64,000 nucleotides of DNA, from the NCBI GenBank assembly GCA_014058105.1, contig JACGCM010001844.1, positions 186,001 through 250,000 on the forward strand, given 5' to 3'. The position numbers and the translations under genes are program-made. This document shows, one piece after another, positions 56,801 to 64,000 of this stretch. The notes under the pieces were generated by a model, which did no database searches, had not been told where the DNA came from, and saw only the letters and a program-made list of their open reading frames with translations. This DNA is from Kingdonia uniflora. Lineage: Eukaryota; Streptophyta; Magnoliopsida; Ranunculales; Circaeasteraceae. Within the stretch, counting starts at the first letter, position 1, and each line of letters opens with the position of its first letter.

Positions 56801-56937
56801 TATAGACAGCAAGGAATTATTGCTTCATTAATGTTAGGACTTAGCATTATCTTGTAACATAGTTCAAGTGGTTCACGGTATAATCTCGATTATCGTGATT
56901 AGAATACTCACCTCCTCCACCTTTCTATCAAGGTTGT
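53853..56937 (+). pseudogene. MCM4: MCM4 replicative helicase fragment (zinc finger to AAA+ core)
   Basis: Exons in order: 53853-53981 (DIEKKVSVKGMIIRCSSFIP, CLVCGYFFDPINVDRG), 54075-54156 (RVNEPKRCGRQECLAVNSMT, LIHNRSR), 55794-55911 (RLQETPDEIPKGDPHTVSLL, M), 56003-56072 (VTG, VYRARVQASRSTQRTVKSV), 56145-56212 (KKANKSRMKAEDL) and, more damaged, 56381-56510 (YIYKLAPCEIYTSGRGSCV, past Walker A) and 56765-56937 (AMEQLTI, stop, GIIASLM, SSGSRYN). These follow the plant MCM4 order. The CxxC...CxxxxC zinc finger is intact. Frameshifts and stops in the later exons prevent function. GT..AG introns are kept. Confidence 0.85.
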
Positions 56938-57615
56938 GAATATACTATTTGATTAGTGTCAATGCAAGGGGCTAATGTTTAATTGTATACTTGGACAGGT
57001 TAGAAAATTAATCCAGATTAGTAGAAATACACAAAGGTACTCAAAGGCTGCAAGCATTCTGGTAGTAAAACATCAAAAACCCTTTTTATGGTTGCTTATT
57101 AGTTTTTGTGATTGGTTAAGTTTACCATGATTTAGCTTTGTATTTCAAATACATGAAGTGATAAGTTCGAACACATGTTGAGTAAAACGTATAATTTAGC
57201 CAAATATACCTTTTATAGAATATAGTGTGGTTTTGTAGAGAGGGACAGAGCAGGTGGATTGACAATATTTGATTTTTTTAATATTTTTGTATTTTTTGAG
57301 GTAGTGACGTCATTGAAAAATGTCATTGTTGATATATGAAAACGTTACCACGTACTCCAATATGTCGTTAAAAGATTTCAAACTACGTATTTTTTAATGA
57401 CGTATTTAGTGAGTCAATAGAATATGCTAGCCAGCAGGCCAAAGATTGGGTATCAATAAAGTCCTTTTTGAAACTCCTTATAGTACTTAATTAATGGCGT
57501 TAGTACCTAGCTTTCCCCGTCCATTGTTTAATGCGTTTTTTAGTCCCTACCTTTCCACATCATCGCTCGACGTCATTTGTACAAATGACATTAAGTTCCA
57601 TTTACATCATTTTTA

Positions 57616-57643
57616 GGACATAAAAACCTGATCTGTTGTAGTG
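57616..57643 (-). repeat. CACTA right terminal inverted repeat
   Basis: On the minus strand CACTACAACAGATCAGG then TTTTTATGTCC, matching the left terminus with a few mismatches. Confidence 0.85.
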
Positions 57644-57860
57644 GACCGGAGTTAAAGTTGAAGTGAAGATAAAGCCTTCAATACATATGGTCTTTTTCTT
57701 CTACTTCAAGCATCTTTTAATCGTTGCTGTATGAAAAAGAAACTTTGGTTTTGAGGGAAGTTACAAGTACGCATTTTTAGAATCGGAGAGAAGGCTTAAG
57801 GGTAGTGAATCCTCTCTGGAAAAACTCTATGATGGGGATGTAGGTGGAAAGCAAAAGCTT
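57644..57860 (+). pseudogene. Copia gag, 3' part
   Basis: Right of the CACTA end the sequence reads, with frame changes, EDKAFNTYGLFLL / SLLYEKETLVLREVTSTHF, the next section of the same Copia gag domain. It fits directly after ELESI on the left side. Confidence 0.65.
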
Positions 57861-58264
57861 TAACTAATATTTAGAAAAGGAACTTGTTGTAGCTGTAGTC
57901 CATCGGGTATTTTATAGATCAGATTGCATAAGCTGGGAAAGGTAAAATAGTAAGTTTGGGAAAGGGCTCCGAAGTGATACTAACAAACTGGCGACGTTAT
58001 TTGTAAACAATAGTGACGAGGCAGCTCTTCGTGGTAGCCGCGTGATGGTTATCGCTACGATAGAGTAGGTGTTGGGATAGTGGGTTACAATGCATGTATT
58101 CGCACACACAGGCATGGTTCGGCAATATGCGACGGTGGTGAGGGTAAAAAGTTTGTGTCGACGAGCGATGGCTCCGAAGGATAATTTAGGGAGTGGGGGA
58201 TATTTTTGTGAGGTTGTTCGAAGGAGGTATCATAGATCTTCATGATATTTGACATGTTCCGAGT

Positions 58265-58582
58265 ATGGCAAATAATCTAATTTTACTTTCCAAATTAGAT
58301 AATGAAGGTTACAATTACTATGGGCGAGGTAGAGTAATAAATGTTTATTGGAAGACTTCTTTGATCATGAAGAGAGTTCTAAGCGGAAACTTGTATGTAT
58401 TGGTTGGTAAATCAGTAGGTGAAGATGTGAAGGTCGCATGTACTGATAGAGATATAGAGATTTCTCCAAAGGGGAATTTAGTTCAAGGTAAAACAATGGC
58501 ATGGTCTACAAAGATGATCAGAAAGTGGGTTTCGATTGGTGGGTCTAGGAAAAACCTAGACTCGGGTAATTCTCTTAATTAA
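58265..58582 (+). pseudogene. Copia pre-integrase (GAG-pre-integrase) domain
   Basis: A 105-codon open frame reads NNLILLSKLDNEGYNYYGRG, then IMKRVLSGNLYVLVGKSVGE and DVKVACTDRDI. The pattern K-N-L-I-S-L-x-x-L-D followed by M-K-G-x-L-x-x-N-L-Y-x-L is typical of the Copia region before integrase. Soon after it the sequence goes straight to the PPT. Confidence 0.7.
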
Positions 58583-58664
58583 AAAGAATTTCCCATAGGG
58601 GCAACGCGACAAAGATACATGACGAATGCAGCAGAAGAAACAGTTTTTTCACCGAGGTGGATAT

Positions 58665-59231
58665 TGTTGGGTTACGGCTCAAAAGAGGCAAAGTCGTTCG
58701 AACGAAAAAGCTTCCGTTGAAGTCGTACGAACGAGACTTAGGTCGTTCGAACGAAAAATACACTATTTGTTTTGGTTTAAGTTTGTTCTAAAGGGGATTT
58801 ATTCCAAAGTGATGGTTTATCTCATGATGCATACTTCGCTGATGATCTAATAGAAAGTTTATAAATATAAAGTATAAGTTAAAGGCCTCTGTACAGGGAG
58901 AAAGAGTTAGAGAGAGAAAATGGAGAAATCTAGGGTTTTGCTCTGGAGAGATTTCTTGGGTTTTCTTTCTAGGGTTTCTTGTTGGGGATTATTTGTATGG
59001 GTAGAGGTGAGGTTGATTTATCTCTGTAGCTTCTTGTCGCCCCAAGTAATAATATATTCATCGTGCTTGTCGAGGGTGGTTTTGATCCTTTGGGGTTTTT
59101 ACCTAATTTAAACCTTGTGTATGTGTTTTATTGTCTTGGATTGAATTCTCTATGGTTAGAATTTGTTCTTTGGTTCTTGCTCAATCGTATTATGCTTTAA
59201 CGTTGTGATTTGCCCCCTCGGTTTGCTAACA
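58665..59231 (+). repeat. 3' LTR of the Copia remnant (about 567 bp)
   Basis: The classic Copia polypurine context GAGGTGGATAT is followed by TGTTGGGTTACGG at 58665. A possible end, GCTAACA, lies at 59225-59231, the counterpart of TGTTGG. The U3 carries three GTCGTTCGAACGA-type motifs at 58693, 58722 and 58742. The right end is tentative. Confidence 0.55.
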
Positions 59232-60824
59232 ATTATCCATTACAGATTTGTACCCGAATTATGGGATAGGAGATTTCTTGGGAGAAATATTTTGGGAAAT
59301 AGAGGGAAACTTTGGCAGGGATTTTGGGTAGAGTTGAGAGAAAAGTAGAAGGAATTTTTATACTCAAAGTTTTGTAAACTACAAGCGGACCCTATTCTCA
59401 AGTATTAATTTCATTTAGTACCGTGAAACTCTTATATAACATATTTGCCCCAGTTTCTTAAATCATATTCACTTTATTTACATGAAGCCTATTGGACAAG
59501 TAAAAGTGGAAAGATACATTGGCTTTTGTGTTTCAAATTCTACTTCTTTCGACAAACTTACCCAACTGATTATCCATAGTTATAGTAGTTAAAATTCATG
59601 GGTATTTCTTTGAAGTCTCCATATCATAGTCAAGAGCTTGCCAAATTCATTATTCACTATAGTTGTGGCTCGATGTTATGGGGCATTATGTTTTCTCATT
59701 CCTATCCAAAGTAGTGCATATTCTGACATTTTGAGAAAGTTTGTTTTAGATTCTTAATATTTTTTGCATTCCATACTTTGCACCATCTAGTAAATTGCCT
59801 ACCATGGGTTCTAATGCTAATGATAAAGGATATTAACCATGCCATGATGTCATAGATAAATTGCTCTTGAACCTTTTTCAATTCAAACTGATCGCTACAA
59901 TATTTTGGTAAGATAGATTAAGGTAGACGATGATGAGCAGCGGCATGCTGACACCTTCAATGCACTCACTACTAGTACCTTCAATATTAGGTTTTATAAA
60001 GTTACTACAGTTTCCACAAGCATGGCCATACTAATGTCGTTTAATTTGGACATGAATTATGTATATCATTGCAATTTGGACAAAAAACTTTAAGAATTCG
60101 CGAATCTCGAGGTCGTATGCAAGACATGCATGCCAAAGTTAGTTCCTTAATGCTTCCAATTCATTCTTTCCATACACCCCCAAGGAAGGGAGTTTTGAAG
60201 TTAGTTCTTAAATGATATAAGGTTAGTTTAATTACAAGATTACAACTACGCTCAAGTACATAGCATTTTTCAAAAATTGAAATAAAGAAGAAGTTTAGGC
60301 ATTTGGAAATATTAGGGTAGTAATTGAAACACAACTTTGAAGGAAATTTTTTTGGCCTCTCCTGAGACATTAAACATTTGGTCTCTCAGCCTTACCTAAA
60401 CGCCACATGGCAAGTGAGAGAAGAAAGACTACTAACGATAACTCACTATTAATTAATGAGAGAGAAAAAAAAAACTTCCCTATTTTAAGGATTTACAAAA
60501 TAAAGAAGATGTCTTTTCCTCTTCCCTCCAAAACTATACCTCTTCAAGCAACCCCACCCTTCTCCACCAATAGTAAAGAAGAATAAATAATTATAAATTT
60601 TTTGTAATCGAGCACTCCATCTTTAAGCAACCCCATAACTTTGTAATAGATAAGATTTTGGTACGCTCTTTATCTCTTCAAATGTTAATTTTTTTTATTT
60701 GTTATTTTCTTTGTAAGCTTTTTGGTTTACTGTTCTTATAGTTCACATAATCATACCTAATATAACAGTTAGATTATACAAACCCTTGCCTTATTAATTT
60801 TTTTAATTTGATTAATTTTTAAGG
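59232..60824. other. No gene recognised between Copia LTR and FRS gene
   Basis: About 1.6 kb of AT-rich sequence with no supported ORF. The last few hundred bases (60480-60824) are presumably the 5' flank and leader of the FRS-like gene, including a CT-rich run at 60510-60560. Confidence 0.4.
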
Positions 60825-63498
60825 ATGGATTCGTCGGAGAACCCAATTCACAGTTGTGAGAATGTACGAAATTTACCGATAGTTGGGATGGAATTTCAAT
60901 CAGAAGAGAAAGCCTACGAATTTTATAACCTTTACGTGAGATCGATTGGTTAGAAACGCTTGGATACTAGAACCAATTGTGAAGCGAAAGTTGTAATTAA
61001 GTTGTTTGGAAGCATTTACCGTTTATTGAAATTTAAAGAAGACCATAATCATGAACTTGCACCTCTGTCTAAAGTTCATAACCTCCGGTCACAACAAAAA
61101 GTAGACAACAAGCAGAAAGTATTAATGAAAAATATGTATGATTCGGGAATTGGATCAACGGATATGTTTGATCTAATGAGTACGAAAGTAGGAGGACCTC
61201 AAAACTTGAACTTTACGCTTTCAGATTGTGTAAATGCTATCCAAAGAATAAGGCAAAGTAAAATTTTGGAGAAGGGAGATGTACAAATGCTCCTTGAGTA
61301 CTTCAAGTCCATGAAAAAAAAGAATTCATATTTTTTCTATGCGATACAGATTGATGAAAGCAATCAGATTTGTAGTTGTTTTTGGGCCGATGTAAAGTCA
61401 AGAGTGGATTATTATTTCTTCAGAGACGTTTTGAGTTTTGATACAGCGTATCAAACTAACGCCCTTAAAAAGCCTTATGCACCATTTATCGGGGCGAATA
61501 ACCATGGACAGTCAGTTTTCTTTGGTTGTGCTTTGTTATTTGATGAAACTACTCAGATTTTTGTATGGTTTTTTCAAACCTTTTTAGAAGCAATGAATGG
61601 CAAGTATCCAATTACGGTATATGCGGATCAAGCAATGTCTATTGGAAATGCAATTCGAGAAGTATTTTTGGATACACGTCATCACCTTTGTCATTGGCAT
61701 ATTTACCAGAATGCTGTAAAACATTTATCTATCGAATTTGAAACGTTTACATCTTTTGCAAAAGATTTTAAGACTTGCATATATGATAATGAGACTGAAG
61801 AAGAATTTCAAGCCTGTTGGGATTTATTACTAAAGGTTTATAATTTGGGGGAGAACAAATGGTTACAAGCCTTATATGGGTTGTGATAAAAATGGGCACA
61901 AGTTTACACTCGACAATATTTTTGTGCTGGCAAGATTTCTTGAACTTCCTTTTTATTATAATTGTTTTTTTACCCACTTTTTTAATTTCTTCAATTTATC
62001 AATTTTTCATGTAAAGAAAACAATTTACTTCTTCACATTTGTATGTGTAACTGTTTAATAATAGTTTTACTTGTAGGTATGACAACTACTCAACGCAGTG
62101 AAGGCATGAACAAAATTTTAAAAAAGTACTTTAAAAGAACATTGTCACTACGAGAATTTGTTATTCAATATGATAGAACACTGACAAGTCGACGTAAAAA
62201 GGAAAAACGACAGGATTTTATTTCCCATCAAACAAAGCCTAATCTAAAGACATCTTGGCAAACATTATCTCGAGCATCTGAAATATACACAACTAAAATA
62301 TTTTTGAAGTTTAAGGATGAGTATGTGCATACATTGGACATGTTTATTGATAGTATTGGGCAAAATGGGACGTTATGAGAATATCGGGTTTCTTCTTTTG
62401 CTAGCAGATCGCGTACTATCACATTTGATACAACAGAAAACATAGTAAAATGCAGTTGCAAAAAGTATGAATTCTTGGGAATTCTTTGTGCCCATGCACT
62501 GAAGGTAATTCATAGTATGCGGTTATCTGATCACCCGTCCTCCTATTACATGAAGAGGGGGACAAAGGATGCAAGACTAGGCACTCTTGTCGATAGCAAT
62601 GGGAACCAGTACATATGGAGTGTTACCCATCCTTGAGTTTGCAAAGTAACGAGCTAATACACATGGCGTTAAAAATAGCCAGAAAAGGTGTTTCCTCTAC
62701 AAAGTGTATGGAATTTACTAAAAGGTGTTTAGCTTAGGTGCAAGAAGAGGTGGACGACTTTTAAAAACCAACCCAGAAGAAGTGACAGATCTCGAAGGTG
62801 ATGAAAATTTATCAACTACTAAGGTAGCCGAAGTAACAAATCAAGACTTAGCAGGTGCAAATATCACGTTGCGTGACGAGCCGTACAAGAAGAGAAATGG
62901 TAAAGTTGGTCGAATTAAGAGTACATTAGAAAAGGGGAAGGGGAAAAAAAGGACTTGCCCAATGCAAAATGGTAAGTTCCTACAAGCTATCTTCTAAAAT
63001 ATTTTACTCTTGTTTATTAACTTTTTGAGGTTTGTTTATCTCACGATAAGGTAATCCGGGAGGAAGCAATCAAGAATCTATTAGAGCAACCACAAACACT
63101 TCAAAAAGGAGTTTAAACTCCAAAGTGACTACTAGTTCACATGCCCATGAGCAACACGTTGACGAGAATGTGGAGTCTGTAATGTCACATGTTCAGCCCA
63201 ATGTCTACAATGAGGTGTGTAATTTTAAATGCTTGCTTTTGCAGGCTTAATTGTATTGCATTGGGATATTTTTTAAACAATTTTAATAATATCATCTTAT
63301 ATATATCATTTCAGCCTATGTTTAATGGACCATTGGAACATCCATCACAATTTTACATCAACACCCCACAACCCCAAGTAAGTCCTTTCTCATTAGTAAT
63401 CTTTTTGGAGCATTATATACTTTGAATAATATCTTATTTGAATGTGCTATAGGGATTTCTTGAACTTCTTACTCAACAATCTACTTATGGACAGTAGT
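60825..63498 (+). pseudogene. FAR1-RELATED SEQUENCE (FHY3/FAR1, MULE transposase-derived) gene, damaged
   Basis: ATG at 60825 starts MDSSENPIHSCENVRNLP and GMEFQSEEKAYEFYNLYVRS, then TAG at 60951 in frame. The frame continues as FAR1 DNA-binding remnant (CEAKVVIKLFGSIYRL, DHNHELAP) and MULE transposase domain: DVLSFDTAYQTNALKKPYAP, GQSVFFGCALLFDETTQIF, YADQAMSIGNAIREVF, HHLCHWHIYQNAVKHL. Exon 2 from 62077 gives TTQRSEGMNKILKKYFKRTL and the SWIM finger CSCKKYEFLGILCAHALKV. Small 3' exons end at 63498. Lesions: TAG 60951, TGA 62376, stops near 62635 and 62736, a frameshift near 62740. First Asp (FDT), second Asp (ADQ) and a Glu near 61795 are present. Confidence 0.8.
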
Positions 63499-64000
63499 TG
63501 TGTTGGTTACATCTTTCAATCCATGATAAGAGGTATGATTGGTTTCTCTAGATAGTTCTACTTACAAATAATAATCATAAGGATAATACATGTAGATTAT
63601 CGCATTGTCGATCACAGGAGAAGAATGCCTCCATAGCTTATCAACTATTGAATCAACTATCATTTCTTAGTTATATTTCCATGGTGGCGACGCCACGTAA
63701 TCCATTTTTAAATGTGATACACAGATTTTAATTGTTATTTTGCTTTTGTAATAAGATCTTTGATTTCTAAGTTTTATGGCACTTAGGCAGGCAAAGGTTC
63801 TTACAGTGCTTGAATGGGCATCAAAGCAGGGTGTGATGATGCAAGATAAGTTAGTGGGTTCAGTACTACCTGGACTGCAATGATAATGAGTTACATACAA
63901 AAATATGGATTGCAAATGTAGATATTTGGTACTTGATAATTAATATTTTGTATTTATTAGTGCATCAGTTTTTAGTTCTATCCAAAATTAGTAGGCTTAT
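63499..64000. other. No gene recognised at window end
   Basis: About 500 bp downstream of the FRS-like gene, probably its 3' flank. No ORF or repeat is supported. Confidence 0.4.

Larger units (their letters stand above)
51637..57643 (+). mobile_element. 6007-bp CACTA (En/Spm) transposon carrying host-gene fragments
   Basis: The left end is CACTACAACAAATATAGG; the right end, read on the other strand, is CACTACAACAGATCAGG. Both then share TTTTATGTC, giving imperfect inverted repeats of about 28 bp. Flanks are GAT (left) and GAC (right), a 3-bp target duplication with one mismatch. Subterminal motifs such as ACGTCATTT and GTGACGT recur within about 300 bp of both ends, as expected for transposase-binding sites. 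No transposase (TNPD/TNPA) is visible; inside are fragments of three host genes on the + strand. Confidence 0.85.
51300..59231 (+). mobile_element. Ty1/Copia retrotransposon remnant, split by a CACTA element
   Basis: The Copia gag starts near 51310, is interrupted at 51636 by the CACTA transposon and resumes at 57644. A pre-integrase piece (58265-58582) follows, then a PPT and 3' LTR. Protease, integrase, RT and RNase H are missing, so this is a deleted or non-autonomous copy. The 5' LTR is not found immediately left, where the LTR of the minus-strand Gypsy element abuts it. Confidence 0.75.

Noticed and set aside
1..64000. CRISPR arrays, bacterial operons, riboswitches, rRNA or tRNA genes
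   Set aside because: No spaced identical repeats of CRISPR type, no rRNA text and no tRNA cloverleaf was recognised; the window is plant nuclear DNA.

Overview
The window is plant nuclear DNA, most likely from a eudicot. It is AT-rich, its genes are split by GT..AG introns, and it is packed with plant-type transposable elements and broken copies of plant genes. I find no intact, clearly functional host gene. Nearly every recognisable reading frame carries stops, frameshifts or truncations, so most calls are pseudogenes or element remnants. Family names come from my reading of the translations, not from a database search.

Region 1 (1-12990) is one large Ty3/Gypsy retrotransposon of the Tat type whose 5' LTR lies outside the window. 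The sense strand has decayed gag, protease, RT, RNase H, a second RNase H-like domain and an integrase that has lost its catalytic core. A 114-bp tandem repeat follows. Then comes a multi-exon gene on the opposite strand (9517 down to about 5987: a gypsy-type-transposon domain plus a long coiled coil), two more antisense ORFs, a polypurine tract and a 3' LTR. This layout resembles Retand-like elements.

Region 2 (13489-42446) is a graveyard of at least ten unrelated host-gene fragments that keep their introns and all lie on the + strand: AP2, TMK receptor kinase, ALB3, mitochondrial pyruvate dehydrogenase E1-alpha, fatty acyl-CoA reductase, a PR5K/LRK10L-like kinase, a serpin, UPF1, a STY/Raf-like kinase and a CYP87-like P450. 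A probable Helitron N-terminal remnant with a 633-bp tandem duplication lies inside the reductase. A truncated Ty3/Gypsy element (17232-19045) and a 7.2-kb LINE (30040-37226) interrupt the cluster. Helitron-style gene capture is the most attractive explanation, but I found no element ends.

Region 3 (43130-59231) is a nest of elements: an Athila-type integrase and 3' LTR, a minus-strand Ty3/Gypsy element with a tRNA-Met-type primer site, and a Ty1/Copia remnant. The Copia gag is split by a 6007-bp CACTA transposon (51637-57643). The CACTA element encodes no visible transposase but carries pieces of three host genes: an unidentified first exon, the tRNA methylthiotransferase CDKAL1, and a long stretch of MCM4.

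Region 4 (60825-63498) is a FAR1/FHY3-related (MULE transposase-derived) gene. Its catalytic acidic residues and SWIM zinc finger are still readable, but it has several stops and a frameshift.
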